DNA from: Serratia surfactantfaciens
GTDB lineage: Bacteria; Pseudomonadota; Gammaproteobacteria; Enterobacterales; Enterobacteriaceae
Direction of reading: 5' to 3'
NCBI RefSeq assembly: GCF_001642805.2
Contig: NZ_CP016948.1
Location: forward strand, 3,038,001-3,102,000
Length of the DNA: 64,000 nucleotides
This document shows, piece by piece, positions 9,039 to 18,081 of this stretch. A model generated the notes under the pieces. It was not told where the DNA came from, ran no database searches, and saw only the letters and a list, made by a program, of their open reading frames with translations. A program made the translations under genes and the position numbers. Numbering within the stretch: position 1 is the first letter of the stretch; every line of letters begins with the position of its first letter.

Positions 9039-9824
9039 ATGTCTTTGCATTCACCAAAAGAAATCGCCACCCTCGCCGTTCAGGCCGGGGTGAACAAAAG
9101 CCGCGCCCCTCTCGCTAATCTGTTGATTCTGGGCTTTCTCGCCGGCGCCTTTATCGCTACCGGCTTTCTGCTGGATATTCACGTCATCGGCACCCTGCCG
9201 GCCGAATGGGGCTCTTTCGGCGCCCTATTAGGTGCGGCGGTGTTCCCTATCGGCCTGATCCTGACCATTCTGGCCGGCGGCGAACTGCTGACCGGCAACA
9301 TGATGACCTTGCCGATGGCCTGGTTCGCCCGCGAAATCCCCGCTATCGCCGTGCTGCGCAACTGGTTTTGGGTCACCCTGGCCAACTTCGCCGGCAGCGT
9401 GGCCGTTGCCTACTTCTTCGGCCATCTGCTGGGCCTGACCGAGGGCGCGTTTTTGCATAAAACGCTGGCCATCGCGCAGGCCAAAGTGGATGCGGACTTC
9501 CTGCACGCCTTTATTTCCGGCGTCGGCTGCAACTGGCTGGTGTGCCTGGCGGTATGGTTAGCCTTCGCCAGCAGGGATGTACCGGGTAAAGTCATCGGCA
9601 TGTGGTTCCCGGTCATGGCTTTTGTCGCCATCGGCTTCCAGCACGTGGTGGCGAATATGTTCATCATACCGGCGGCCATCTTTGCCGGCGGCATGGGTTG
9701 GGAGCAATACCTGCCTAACTTTGCTGCGGTATTCCTCGGCAACGCGCTGGGCGGGGCCGGCTTTGTCGGGTTGATGTATTTCCTCGCCTATCGCCCGGGA
9801 TTGCCGGCCGGCGAACAAGCCTGA
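9039..9824 (+). CDS. Formate/nitrite transporter (FNT) family channel
   Basis: The 261-residue protein has six expected membrane helices and the FNT signatures GGELLTGNM (omega-loop helix 2) and GFQHVVANMF, which carries the central pore histidine. The family forms pentameric inner-membrane channels for formate, nitrite, hydrosulfide or lactate. The sequence is not close enough to FocA or NirC, as far as can be judged by eye, to pick a substrate. No pfl, nir or asr genes are adjacent; it lies between tRNA-Ala and gltX, converging with gltX. The ribosome site is poor. A long inverted repeat lies upstream. Confidence 0.87.
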   Translation: MSLHSPKEIATLAVQAGVNKSRAPLANLLILGFLAGAFIATGFLLDIHVIGTLPAEWGSFGALLGAAVFPIGLILTILAGGELLTGNMMTLPMAWFAREIPAIAVLRNWFWVTLANFAGSVAVAYFFGHLLGLTEGAFLHKTLAIAQAKVDADFLHAFISGVGCNWLVCLAVWLAFASRDVPGKVIGMWFPVMAFVAIGFQHVVANMFIIPAAIFAGGMGWEQYLPNFAAVFLGNALGGAGFVGLMYFLAYRPGLPAGEQA

Positions 9825-9835
9825 TAAACGACAAT

Positions 9836-9870
9836 AAAAAAGCCCCGGGATCGCTCCTCGGGGCTTTTTC
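9836..9870. terminator. Bidirectional terminator between FNT gene and gltX
   Basis: AGCCCCG and CGGGGCT form a 7-bp stem, with A-run before and T-run after, between two converging genes. Confidence 0.88.
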
Positions 9871-9894
9871 TTTATGGATGGCGTATCAGCCTAA

Positions 9895-11310
9895 TCAGGC
9901 CTGCGCTTCACGCTCGGCGATGTAAGCCAGCGCCATATCGATGCGCTGCAGCGAACGCTTCTGGCCGATCGCATGCACGGTCACGTCCATGCCCGGTGAC
10001 TGACCGGCGCCGGTCACCGCCACGCGCAGCGGCATGCCAACCTTGCCCATGCCGACGCCCAGCTCGTCCGCCGTACCCTGAATGGCATCATGCACGTTTT
10101 CCGGCGTCCAGACGGTGATGGCGGCCAGCTTGGCGCGCACCGCTTCCAGCGGCTGACGTGCAACCGGGCGCAGGTGTTTCTTGGCGGCGTCGGCGTCGAA
10201 CTCGCTGAAGTCTTCGTAGAAGTAACGGCAAGACTCCGCCATTTCCTTCAGCGTCTTGCAACGCTCGCCCAGCAGCTTGACGATCTCCTTCAGTTCCGGG
10301 CCGTTGCGGGTTTCAAGACCCAGTTGCTCAACGTGCCACGCCAGATGCACCGCCACTTCTTCCGCCGGCATGTGGTTGATGTAGTGGTGGTTCAGCCATT
10401 GCAGCTTCTCGGTGTTGAACGCACTGGCAGATTTGTTGATCGCTTCCAGCGTGAAGAACTCTTTCATCTCATCGATGGAGAAGATCTCCTGATCGCCGTG
10501 GGACCAGCCCAGACGCACCAGGTAATTCAGCAGCGCCTGCGGCAGGTAGCCGTCATCGCGATACTGCATCACGCCCACCGCGCCGTGGCGCTTGGACAGC
10601 TTTTTACCGTCGTCGCCGAGGATCATCGACACGTGCGCGTATTCCGGCACCGGCGCGCCCAGCGCTTTGAGAATGTTGATCTGGCGCGGGGTGTTGTTGA
10701 TGTGGTCTTCACCGCGGATCACATGGGTGATTTCCATGTCCCAGTCATCGACGACGACGCAGAAGTTATAGGTTGGCGAACCGTCGGTGCGGCGGATGAT
10801 CAGATCGTCCAGCTCCTGGTTGCTGAATTCGATCGGGCCGCGAATTTTGTCGTCGAAAATCACCGAACCTTCCTGCGGGTTGCGGAAACGCACCACGTGC
10901 GGCTCGTCGTCGGTGTGGCTGCACTGGCTGTCGCGGCAGTGGCCGTCATAACGCGGCTTCTCGCCGTTTTCCATCTGCTTCTCGCGCAGCGCTTCCAGGC
11001 GTTCCTTGGAGCAATAGCATTTATAGGCGGTGCCCTGCTCCAGCATCTCGTCGATGACCGCGTTATAGCGATCGAAACGCTTGGTCTGGAAATACGGGCC
11101 TTCATCCCAATCCAGGTTCAACCAGTTCATGCCATCCATAATTGCGTCGATCGCGTCCTGGGTGGAGCGTTCCAGATCGGTATCTTCGATACGCAGAACG
11201 AACTCACCGCCCGCATGGCGGCTGAACAACCAGGAATAAAGTGCGGTACGCGCGCCGCCGACGTGAAGATAGCCGGTCGGGCTCGGTGCAAAACGGGTTT
11301 TGATTTTCAT
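9895..11310 (-). CDS. gltX: Glutamyl-tRNA synthetase
   Basis: This 471-residue class Ic synthetase charges tRNA-Glu in the cytoplasm. The HIGH-type motif appears as [11 protein letters not shown] near the N-terminus, and KLSKRHG is the KMSKS-type loop. A C4 zinc-binding cluster is visible in [11 protein letters not shown]...GHCRDSQC. Length equals that of the E. coli enzyme. The open frame extends 30 codons upstream; the ATG before [12 protein letters not shown] is the conserved start, with AAGG 12 bases upstream. The divergent tRNA-Val/Lys operon follows, as in E. coli. Confidence 0.98.
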   Translation of the reverse strand: MKIKTRFAPSPTGYLHVGGARTALYSWLFSRHAGGEFVLRIEDTDLERSTQDAIDAIMDGMNWLNLDWDEGPYFQTKRFDRYNAVIDEMLEQGTAYKCYCSKERLEALREKQMENGEKPRYDGHCRDSQCSHTDDEPHVVRFRNPQEGSVIFDDKIRGPIEFSNQELDDLIIRRTDGSPTYNFCVVVDDWDMEITHVIRGEDHINNTPRQINILKALGAPVPEYAHVSMILGDDGKKLSKRHGAVGVMQYRDDGYLPQALLNYLVRLGWSHGDQEIFSIDEMKEFFTLEAINKSASAFNTEKLQWLNHHYINHMPAEEVAVHLAWHVEQLGLETRNGPELKEIVKLLGERCKTLKEMAESCRYFYEDFSEFDADAAKKHLRPVARQPLEAVRAKLAAITVWTPENVHDAIQGTADELGVGMGKVGMPLRVAVTGAGQSPGMDVTVHAIGQKRSLQRIDMALAYIAEREAQA

Positions 11311-11559
11311 TGGGTTCACTGCCTTATTACGCAACGCGTGTCGGCGGTTGCCGACGATTGCTCGGAATTGAAAAAAGAGTGGACGACATTGTATCACCAC
11401 GCGCTAATTCCTCAACGCCGACACGATATTGCACCGGTCGATTTCACGCGATTTGCGGCCAGTTCCGCATAACATTGCGCAAAGAATCGGCGTCTCTGGC
11501 GATAATTATCGCGCCCTGCCTAAATTTGCGGCGAACGATTGAAATCATTTTAAAAACCG

Positions 11560-11587
11560 TTGACTCACTTTGAACTATCCCTATAAT
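11560..11587 (+). promoter_or_regulatory. Promoter of the tRNA-Val/Lys operon
   Basis: TTGACT and a perfect TATAAT are separated by 16 bases, followed by a GCGAC discriminator. The first tRNA begins 17 bases after the -10 element. Confidence 0.85.
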
Positions 11588-11604
11588 GCGACTCCAACAA
11601 GACG

Positions 11605-11680
11605 GGGCGATTAGCTCAGTTGGTAGAGCATCTCCTTTACACGGAGGGGGTCGGCGGTTCGAGCCCGTCATCGCCCACCA
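11605..11680 (+). tRNA. valU: tRNA-Val (anticodon TAC), copy 1
   Basis: This 76-base cloverleaf has encoded CCA and loop TTTACAC with anticodon TAC. Compared with copies 2 and 3 it starts GGGCGAT and ends ATCGCCC; the C at acceptor position 4 is matched by G on the 3' side, a compensated base-pair change. Confidence 0.97.
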
Positions 11681-11709
11681 TCTTGTTGAGAAAAAATGAG
11701 AACGAATGA

Positions 11710-11785
11710 GGGTGATTAGCTCAGTTGGTAGAGCATCTCCTTTACACGGAGGGGGTCGGCGGTTCGAGCCCGTCATCACCCACCA
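11710..11785 (+). tRNA. valX: tRNA-Val (anticodon TAC), copy 2
   Basis: The 76-base tRNA starts GGGTGATTAGC and ends ATCACCCACCA, with anticodon TAC. It follows copy 1 after 29 bases in the same transcript. Confidence 0.97.
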
Positions 11786-11824
11786 TCATTCTCTCGTTTA
11801 GCAGTAACCTGGAAGTCCTGAAGT

Positions 11825-11900
11825 GGGTGATTAGCTCAGTTGGTAGAGCATCTCCTTTACACGGAGGGGGTCGGCGGTTCGAGCCCGTCATCACCCACCA
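11825..11900 (+). tRNA. valY: tRNA-Val (anticodon TAC), copy 3
   Basis: This copy is identical to copy 2 over its full 76 bases, with encoded CCA. It precedes tRNA-Lys by 7 bases. Confidence 0.97.
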
Positions 11901-11907
11901 CTTCTGC

Positions 11908-11983
11908 GGGTCGTTAGCTCAGTTGGTAGAGCAGTTGACTTTTAATCAATTGGTCGCAGGTTCGAATCCTGCACGACCCACCA
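11908..11983 (+). tRNA. lysV: tRNA-Lys (anticodon TTT)
   Basis: The 76-base tRNA starts GGGTCGTTAGCTCAG; its anticodon loop CTTTTAA gives TTT, and CCA is encoded. It is the last gene of the val-val-val-lys transcript, the same order as E. coli valUXY-lysV. Confidence 0.97.
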
Positions 11984-11988
11984 ATTCA

Positions 11989-12016
11989 GAAAAAAGCGCC
12001 TTTTGGCGCTTTTTTC
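11989..12016 (+). terminator. Intrinsic terminator of the tRNA-Val/Lys operon
   Basis: AGCGCC-TTTT-GGCGCT forms a 6-bp stem flanked by A-run and six T, starting 6 bases after tRNA-Lys. Confidence 0.92.
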
Positions 12017-12075
12017 GTTTCTGCCGCACTCACTTTCCCTTCTTCTTATTCTCTCTATTCACCACGCGCTGAGAT

Positions 12076-12094
12076 ACGAATGGTTATCATTTTG
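12076..12094 (+). promoter_or_regulatory. Fur-like box upstream of fepB
   Basis: Twelve of 19 positions match the Fur consensus, with the right half (TTATCATT) well kept. It lies about 90 bases before the fepB start. Iron repression of fep genes is established in enterobacteria, so function is likely although the match is moderate. Confidence 0.55.
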
Positions 12095-12185
12095 GCCGCT
12101 TGAATGGTAAATTAGCGGGCAACCCCCACGGCCACTCCGCCGTCGGATTGATACGCCTTTGTGCAAGGAAAGAAAGAGCCCGCTC

Positions 12186-13193
12186 ATGACCCTATCCTTA
12201 CGTCAGCTGTTTATTTCATTCATCGCCGTTTCCACCTTGCTGCTCAGCGGCTGCGGCCCGGACGACAAGAGCGACGAGCAGAAACCGTCCGCCCCCGCTG
12301 CCGACAGCAGTTGGCCGCGCACCATCGACAGCGCCAAAGGGAAATTTACGCTGGAAAAACCGCCGCAGCGCATCGTGTCCACCAGCGTCACCATCACCGG
12401 CACGCTGCTGGCGATCGACGCCCCGGTGGTCGCCAGCGCCGCCACCAGTCCGAATCCCCTGGTAGCCGATAAACAAGGTTTCTTTACCCAATGGAGCGAA
12501 GTGGCCAAACAGCGCCACGTCGAGCGGCTGTATCAGGTGGAGCCGAATGCCGAAGCCGTCGCCGCCACCGCGCCGGACTTGATCGTCGTCGCCGCAACCG
12601 GCGGTGATTCTGCGTTAAAACTGTACGATCAGCTGTCTGCCATTGCGCCGACGCTGGTGCTCGATTACGGCGACAAAAGCTGGCAACAGCTGGCGAGCGA
12701 GCTCGGCGAGATCACCGGCCATGAGGCCGGCGCCAAACAGGCGGAAGATCGTTTCGAACAGCGCGTGGAGCAAGTGAAGCAGGCGATTACCCTGCCGCCG
12801 CAGCCGACCACCCCGCTGGTGTATGCCGATAATGGCCGCGAGGCCATGCTGTGGACGCCGGGCTCCGCCCAGGGCAAGCTGCTGACCCAGCTCGGCTTCC
12901 AGTTGGCCACTCCGCCGGAAAGCGCCAAAGGCAACACCAGCATGGGGAAACGCCATGACATCATCCAGATCTCCGGCGAGAAAATGGCCGAGGGCCTGAA
13001 CGGTAAAACGTTGATCCTGTTCGCCACCAATGAACGCAAAGTGCAGGAGCTGTTGGCCAACCCGTTTCTCAAGCATCTGGAGCCGGTGGAGCAACGGCAC
13101 GTCTACGCCGTCGGCAACGACACCTTCCGCCTCGATTACTACAGCGCCACCAACATGCTGAACCAAATCGAGCAGTTGTTCAAAAAGCCCTGA
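12186..13193 (+). CDS. fepB: Ferric-enterobactin binding protein FepB (lipoprotein-type signal)
   Basis: The 335-residue protein is a class III periplasmic binding protein of the ferric-siderophore type, with the entry motif PPQRIVSTSVTITGTLLA and the typical long-helix two-lobe pattern. It delivers ferric enterobactin or a related catecholate to FepDG. The first 23 residues end in LLLSGC, a good lipobox, so it may be membrane-anchored at Cys23, unlike the soluble E. coli protein. The start is the ATG before TLSLRQLF; the reading frame upstream has only a TTG. The fepDGC operon follows on the same strand after a hairpin. Confidence 0.88.
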   Translation: MTLSLRQLFISFIAVSTLLLSGCGPDDKSDEQKPSAPAADSSWPRTIDSAKGKFTLEKPPQRIVSTSVTITGTLLAIDAPVVASAATSPNPLVADKQGFFTQWSEVAKQRHVERLYQVEPNAEAVAATAPDLIVVAATGGDSALKLYDQLSAIAPTLVLDYGDKSWQQLASELGEITGHEAGAKQAEDRFEQRVEQVKQAITLPPQPTTPLVYADNGREAMLWTPGSAQGKLLTQLGFQLATPPESAKGNTSMGKRHDIIQISGEKMAEGLNGKTLILFATNERKVQELLANPFLKHLEPVEQRHVYAVGNDTFRLDYYSATNMLNQIEQLFKKP

Positions 13194-13201
13194 ATCACGC
13201 T

Positions 13202-13226
13202 GTCGGCAGGCCAATCCCCTGCCGAC
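13202..13226 (+). terminator. Hairpin between fepB and fepD
   Basis: GTCGGCAGG and CCTGCCGAC make a perfect 9-bp stem with a 7-base loop, 8 bases after the fepB stop. Only GCTTTCC follows, so it may be a partial terminator or a 3'-end stabiliser that raises fepB over fepDGC. Confidence 0.55.
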
Positions 13227-13373
13227 GCTTTCCGCAAACGGATCGGCAGTTCACATTCAATCAATTGAAATATCAATAGTTATTAACATCCTCAACGCAG
13301 CTAAACCACGAACCGACGGGTGCATGCGGGCGTAAACTCGTGCTACTATTTGGCGCCCGTTATAAACGCAAAT

Positions 13374-13392
13374 AGCAATGAGAATAAAAATC
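13374..13392 (+). promoter_or_regulatory. Possible weak Fur-like site before fepD
   Basis: AATGAGAATAAAAATC and flanks match 12 of 19 Fur positions just upstream of the fepD ribosome site. The match is near what AT-rich DNA gives by chance. Confidence 0.25.
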
Positions 13393-13409
13393 ATAAAGGA
13401 GTTACCGGT

Positions 13410-14465
13410 GTGAACGTACCCACTCCGACTGAGCGGACGCTTTCGTCCGCGCCGCACGCAGCTTACGCCAGTGGCTTCAAACGCATCGCCGGGTTCGGTA
13501 TCGGTTTGGCGCTGTTGCTGCTGTGCGTCATTGCCAGCCTGATGCTGGGTTCCAAAGCCATTCCTTTCCATACCGTCTGGCTCAGCCTGCAGGGCGTAGC
13601 GAGCGGTTCCGACAGCACCATCATTCTCAACGCCCGGGTGCCCCGTACGCTGGCGGGCATTTTGGCCGGCATGGCGCTCGGCGCCGCCGGCGCGCTGATT
13701 CAGGCGTTGACGCGCAACCCGCTGGCCGATCCCGGCGTGCTCGGCATCAACGCCGGCGCCAGCTTCGCCGTGGTCATCGGCATCATGTTTTTCGGTGCCG
13801 CCACCACCGAAAGCTATATGGTCTACGCCTTCGCCGGCGCCGCCGTCACTACCCTGCTGGTCTACCTGATCGGCACGCTGGCGGGCGGGCGCATCAACCC
13901 GGTACGGCTGACGTTGGCCGGCGTGGCTATCGGCGCGGTGCTGCTCGGCATCACCACCGGGCTGTCGCTGATCGATCCGCAAACCTTTGACCAACTCCGC
14001 TTCTGGCAGGCCGGCACGCTGGATATCCGCACGCTGTCCACGCTGCCGGTGACCGCCCCCGCCATTCTGCTCGGCTGCCTGCTGACGCTGCTCATCGCCC
14101 GGCCGCTGAATACCATCGGCATGGGGGAAGATCTGGCTATCGCGCTCGGCGCGCGCGTGGTGCTGACTCAGGTGATCGCGGTGATCGCCATCACCTTGCT
14201 GTGCGGTGCAGCAACCGCCACCGTCGGCCCGATCAGCTTCATCGGCCTGATGGTGCCGCATATCGCTCGTTGGTGGGTCGGCCCCGACCAACGCTGGATC
14301 CTGCCCTACTCCATGCTGCTGGCGCCGATTTTACTGCTGTGCGCCGACGTAGTCGGCCGCTTGCTGGCGGCCGGTGAACTGCGGGTGTCCATCGTCGCCG
14401 CCTTTATCGGCGCGCCGGTGTTGATCTGGCTGGTGCGACGCAAGAAAACGCTGGGGGGCTTGTGA
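13410..14465 (+). CDS. fepD: Ferric-enterobactin ABC transporter permease FepD
   Basis: This 351-residue FecCD-family permease has about nine to ten membrane helices. RVPRTLAGILAGMALGAAGA is the family signature, and the loop region GARVV marks the segment that contacts the ATPase. With FepG it forms the inner-membrane channel for ferric enterobactin. The start is GTG: AAGGAG lies 8 bases upstream, and no ATG occurs between that site and the first helix. Its stop codon overlaps the fepG start (TGATG). Confidence 0.93.
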   Translation: MNVPTPTERTLSSAPHAAYASGFKRIAGFGIGLALLLLCVIASLMLGSKAIPFHTVWLSLQGVASGSDSTIILNARVPRTLAGILAGMALGAAGALIQALTRNPLADPGVLGINAGASFAVVIGIMFFGAATTESYMVYAFAGAAVTTLLVYLIGTLAGGRINPVRLTLAGVAIGAVLLGITTGLSLIDPQTFDQLRFWQAGTLDIRTLSTLPVTAPAILLGCLLTLLIARPLNTIGMGEDLAIALGARVVLTQVIAVIAITLLCGAATATVGPISFIGLMVPHIARWWVGPDQRWILPYSMLLAPILLLCADVVGRLLAAGELRVSIVAAFIGAPVLIWLVRRKKTLGGL

Positions 14466-15502
14466 TGAGTCTGCCCCACACTCTGCATATTGGCCGCCCG
14501 GACGGCATCATCAACTGGCGCATGCCGCTGCGCCTGCTGCTGGTCAACCTTTCGCTGCTGGCTTTGTGCCTGGCGATGGCGGTTGCCGCGCTGTGCTACG
14601 GCACGCTGCAGCTCTCGCTGGAGCAGGTCTTTGCCGCGCTCAGCGGCGAGGCGCCGAAAAACCTGGTGACTGTGGTCACCCAATGGCGCTTGCCTCGCAT
14701 CGCCATGGCGCTGTTGTTAGGCGCCGCGCTCGGCATGAGCGGCGCCATTTTCCAGTCGATTATCCGCAACCCGCTCGGCAGCCCGGACGTGATCGGCTTT
14801 AATATGGGGGCTTACACCGGCGCGCTGATCGCCATCACCCTGTTCAACGGCGGCTACTATTACGTCGCCGGCGGCGCGCTGGCCGGCGGCATTCTCTCGG
14901 CGCTGGCCATCTATCTGCTGGCCTGGCGGCAAGGCATTGCCGGCTTCCGGTTGATCATCGTCGGCATCGCCATCAGCGCAGTGCTGGTCTCCACCAACAC
15001 CTGGCTGATCATCACCGCTTCGCTCGAGCGCGCCATGGACGCCGCCATGTGGCAGGCCGGTTCGCTCAACGGCATGACCTGGCAAAAAGCCCAGCCCGCG
15101 ACGGCGTTCATCGTGCTGGCGGCGGCCGCCGCGCTGCTGATGGGCAAACGGCTGCAGCTGCTGGAAATGGGCGACGACACGGCGCGCGCGCTGGGCGTCA
15201 ATGCCGAAAGCAGCCGGCTGTGGCTGATGCTGTTCGGCGTCACCCTCACCGCCGCCGTCACCGCCACCGCCGGGCCGATTTCCTTTATCGCGCTGGCGGC
15301 ACCCCAGATCGCCCGTCGCCTGGCCGGACAATCCTCGGTCACCCTGACCTCCTCGGCGCTGATGGGCGCGGCGTTGTTGCTCGGCGCCGACGTGGTGTCC
15401 CAACATCTTTTCGCGCCGATCCAACTGCCGGTCGGGGTCGTGACCGTCTGCATCGGCGGCCTGTACCTGATTTGGCTGCTCATTCGAGAGGCCCGCAGAT
15501 AA
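14465..15502 (+). CDS. fepG: Ferric-enterobactin ABC transporter permease FepG
   Basis: The 345-residue FecCD permease has the signature WRLPRIAMALLLGAALGMSG and GPISFIALAAPQIARRL near the C-terminal third. It pairs with FepD. The ATG overlaps the fepD stop by one base, and the fepC ATG overlaps its own stop by one base, indicating translational coupling through fepDGC. A GTG one codon earlier is possible. Confidence 0.93.
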   Translation: MSLPHTLHIGRPDGIINWRMPLRLLLVNLSLLALCLAMAVAALCYGTLQLSLEQVFAALSGEAPKNLVTVVTQWRLPRIAMALLLGAALGMSGAIFQSIIRNPLGSPDVIGFNMGAYTGALIAITLFNGGYYYVAGGALAGGILSALAIYLLAWRQGIAGFRLIIVGIAISAVLVSTNTWLIITASLERAMDAAMWQAGSLNGMTWQKAQPATAFIVLAAAAALLMGKRLQLLEMGDDTARALGVNAESSRLWLMLFGVTLTAAVTATAGPISFIALAAPQIARRLAGQSSVTLTSSALMGAALLLGADVVSQHLFAPIQLPVGVVTVCIGGLYLIWLLIREARR

Positions 15503-16326
15503 TGAAGAGTGATAATGCCATGAGCCACCGCCTGCACGCCTCGCACCTGAAGCTGGGCTACGACAATAAAATCATCGCTGACGATCTGAGCGTGGCGATC
15601 CCCGACGGCGCCTTAACGGTGATCGTCGGGCCGAACGCCTGCGGAAAATCGACGCTGTTGCGCGCCCTGTGCCGCCTGCTGAAACCCAGCGCCGGCGAGG
15701 TGATGCTGGACGGCAAGAACATCAGCAGCTTCGCCACCAAGGCGCTGGCACGCGAGCTTGGCCTGCTGCCGCAAACCTCGATCGCGCCGGACAGCATCAC
15801 CGTGGCGGACCTGGTGTCGCGCGGCCGCTATCCGCACCAAAGCCTGCTGAAACAGTGGACGCAGGCCGACAAACAGGCGGTGGAAGCTGCCATGGCGGCC
15901 ACCAACGTCAGCCAACTGGCGGATCGCAGCGTCGACGAGCTGTCCGGCGGGCAGCGTCAGCGCGTCTGGGTGGCGATGGCGCTGGCGCAGCAAACGCCGC
16001 TGCTGCTGCTGGATGAGCCGACCACCTATCTGGACATCGCGCACCAGATCGAGCTGCTGGATCTGTTCCGCCAGCTCAACCGCGAGCGCGGTCAAACCCT
16101 GATCGCGGTGCTGCACGATCTCAACCACGCCTGCCGCTATGCCGATCACATCATCGCCATGCGCGACGGCAAGATCGTGGCGGAAGGGAAACCGACGGAG
16201 ATCATCACCGCCGAACTGGTGGAGCGGGTGTTCGGCATGCCATGCATGATCATCGACGATCCGCTGTCCCACACGCCGCTGGTGATCCCGCGCGGCCGCT
16301 ATCACTGCGACGCGCCGCAGGCATGA
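15502..16326 (+). CDS. fepC: Ferric-enterobactin ABC transporter ATPase FepC
   Basis: This 274-residue ATPase shows Walker A GPNACGKST, the ABC signature LSGGQRQR, Walker B LLLLDEPTTYLD and the switch histidine in VLHDLNHA. It drives ferric-siderophore import through FepDG. The start overlaps the fepG stop; an alternative ATG six codons later (MSHRL) is less well coupled. The E. coli orthologue is 271 residues. Confidence 0.94.
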   Translation: MKSDNAMSHRLHASHLKLGYDNKIIADDLSVAIPDGALTVIVGPNACGKSTLLRALCRLLKPSAGEVMLDGKNISSFATKALARELGLLPQTSIAPDSITVADLVSRGRYPHQSLLKQWTQADKQAVEAAMAATNVSQLADRSVDELSGGQRQRVWVAMALAQQTPLLLLDEPTTYLDIAHQIELLDLFRQLNRERGQTLIAVLHDLNHACRYADHIIAMRDGKIVAEGKPTEIITAELVERVFGMPCMIIDDPLSHTPLVIPRGRYHCDAPQA

Positions 16327-16349
16327 AAAAGGCCGGGTTAACCCGGCCT
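16326..16349 (-). terminator. Intrinsic terminator of the DppA-like gene
   Basis: An 18-base perfect palindrome GGCCGGGTTAACCCGGCC is followed on the minus strand by five T, right after the DppA-like stop codon. The same stem may serve fepC from the other side, where the T-run is lacking. Confidence 0.85.
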
Positions 16350-16354
16350 CGTGG

Positions 16355-17941
16355 TTATTTCTCCAGCGACACCTGTTTGAAGATGTGTTTGCCGAACGGG
16401 TCTATCTCGTAGCCTTTTACTTCCTTACGCACCGGTTCGAAGATGGTCGAGTGCGCGATCATCAGCGCCGGCATCTGATCGTGCATCACCACCTGTGCCT
16501 GCTGATACATCGCCACCCGTTTGGCGTGATCGTTCTCTTCGCGCGCCTGCAGGATCAGCTGGTCGAACGGTTTGTAGCACCATTTCGCCGAGTTGGAGCC
16601 GCCGAGCGAAGCGCAGGTGAACAGCGGGCCGAAGAAGTTGTCCGGATCGCCGTTGGCGGTGGTCCAGCCCATCAGCGCGGTCTGGTGCTCGCCGTTTTTA
16701 ATCCGCTGCAAATACTCGCCCCACTCGAAGGTGACGATTTTGGCGCGCACGCCGATCTTGGCCCAGTCGGCCTGGATCATCTCCGCCATGCGCTTGGCGT
16801 TGGGGTTATAGGGCCGCTGCACCGGCATCGCCCACAGATCGATATCGAACCCCTGCCCCAGCCCGGCCTCCTGCAGCAGCTGCTTCGCCCGTTCCGGCGA
16901 ATACGGATAATCTTCAAGCTGCGCGTTGCTGCCCCATTGGGTCGGCGGCAGCAGATTCTTGGCCGGCTGGCCGGCGCCGTGGAACACCGCGTCGATGATC
17001 GCCGGCTTGTTGACAGCCAGCGCCAACGCCTGGCGCACCTTGACGTTATCCAACGGCTTCTTCTGGGTGTTGAACGCCAGGAAGCCGATATTCAGGCCGG
17101 ATTTTTCCATCACCTGCAGGTTGCCGTCCTGCCGCATGCGCGCCAGATCCGCCGGGTTGGGGAACGGCATCACCTGGCACTCGTTCTTTTGCAGTTTGGC
17201 GTAACGCACCGTCGCATCCGGCGTGATCGAGAACACCAGCCGATCGATCTTCGGTTTGCCTTCCCAGTAGCGGTCGAACGCCTTGTAGAGGATTTTTGCG
17301 TCCTTCTGGTACTGCACCAGCTGGAACGGCCCGGTGCCGATCGGATCGTTGTCCACCCGCTGCGGCGTGCCGGCCTTCAGCATCGCGTCGGCATATTCCG
17401 CCGATAAAATGGTGGCAAAGTACATGCCCAGATCGGCGACGAACGGCGCCTCGGCGCGGGAGAGCTCAAAGCGCACGGTGTGGTCATCCACCTTGACGAT
17501 CCGGTCAATCAGCGTGCCGAACTCCATCGACTCGAAGTTGGTGTAGGCGCCGTTGGAGACCTTGTGATACGGGTTGTTGGCGTCCTTCTGGCGCATAAAC
17601 GAGAAGATGACGTCATCGGCGTTGAAATCGCGGGTGGGGGTAAAATATTTATTGCTCTGGAATGCCACGCCCTTGCGCAGGTGGAAGGTATAGCGCTTAC
17701 CGTCTTCGCTGACCTCCCAGCTTTCCGCCAGGCTGGGTTGCAGCTCGACGGTACCGGGTTTGAAATCCACCAGCCGGTTATAGATCGCCGCCGAGCTGGC
17801 ATCCACCGTGGTGCCGGAGGTGAACAGCTGCGGGTTGAAACCTTCCGGCGAGCCTTCAGAACAGTAGACCAGCGTATTGGCCCGCGCGCCGCCGGCAATC
17901 GCCAACGCCAGCAGCCCGATCGTTATTGCTTTTCTTTTCAT
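16355..17941 (-). CDS. DppA-like dipeptide ABC transporter substrate-binding protein (orphan)
   Basis: The 528-residue protein has a Sec signal peptide (cleavage after ARA, about residue 21) and a mature start TLVYCSEGSPEGFNPQ nearly the same as DppA. The motif DPIGTGPFQL and the sequence AMPVQRPYNPNARRM-like stretch are family landmarks. DppA binds dipeptides in the periplasm for DppBCDF. No permease or ATPase gene is nearby, so it probably serves a transporter encoded elsewhere and may be a paralogue of the true dppA. The ATG chosen has GGGGA upstream; a longer frame upstream lacks signal-peptide logic. Confidence 0.88.
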   Translation of the reverse strand: MKRKAITIGLLALAIAGGARANTLVYCSEGSPEGFNPQLFTSGTTVDASSAAIYNRLVDFKPGTVELQPSLAESWEVSEDGKRYTFHLRKGVAFQSNKYFTPTRDFNADDVIFSFMRQKDANNPYHKVSNGAYTNFESMEFGTLIDRIVKVDDHTVRFELSRAEAPFVADLGMYFATILSAEYADAMLKAGTPQRVDNDPIGTGPFQLVQYQKDAKILYKAFDRYWEGKPKIDRLVFSITPDATVRYAKLQKNECQVMPFPNPADLARMRQDGNLQVMEKSGLNIGFLAFNTQKKPLDNVKVRQALALAVNKPAIIDAVFHGAGQPAKNLLPPTQWGSNAQLEDYPYSPERAKQLLQEAGLGQGFDIDLWAMPVQRPYNPNAKRMAEMIQADWAKIGVRAKIVTFEWGEYLQRIKNGEHQTALMGWTTANGDPDNFFGPLFTCASLGGSNSAKWCYKPFDQLILQAREENDHAKRVAMYQQAQVVMHDQMPALMIAHSTIFEPVRKEVKGYEIDPFGKHIFKQVSLEK

Positions 17942-18025
17942 TGCGCTATCCCCAGTGGTGAAAAAACAGCCCAACGGATAGCAATAAATCATGTAGTTAG
18001 CGATGTAAAGGACAAATTCCGCGCA

Positions 18026-18057
18026 TAAAAACGGGCAGGCGCGCAAGCGGCCTGCCC
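18026..18057 (-). terminator. Intrinsic terminator of budAB
   Basis: GGGCAGGC and GCCTGCCC form an 8-bp stem with a 9-base loop; on the minus strand the stem is followed by G and five T. It lies 25 bases after the budB stop. Confidence 0.87.
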
Positions 18058-18081
18058 CGGTGAAACCACGCGATGATGAAA

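Noticed and set aside
11605..11983. Regular direct repeats of about 76 bases resembling a repeat array
   Set aside because: They are three tRNA-Val genes and one tRNA-Lys with full cloverleaf structure and encoded CCA, not CRISPR.
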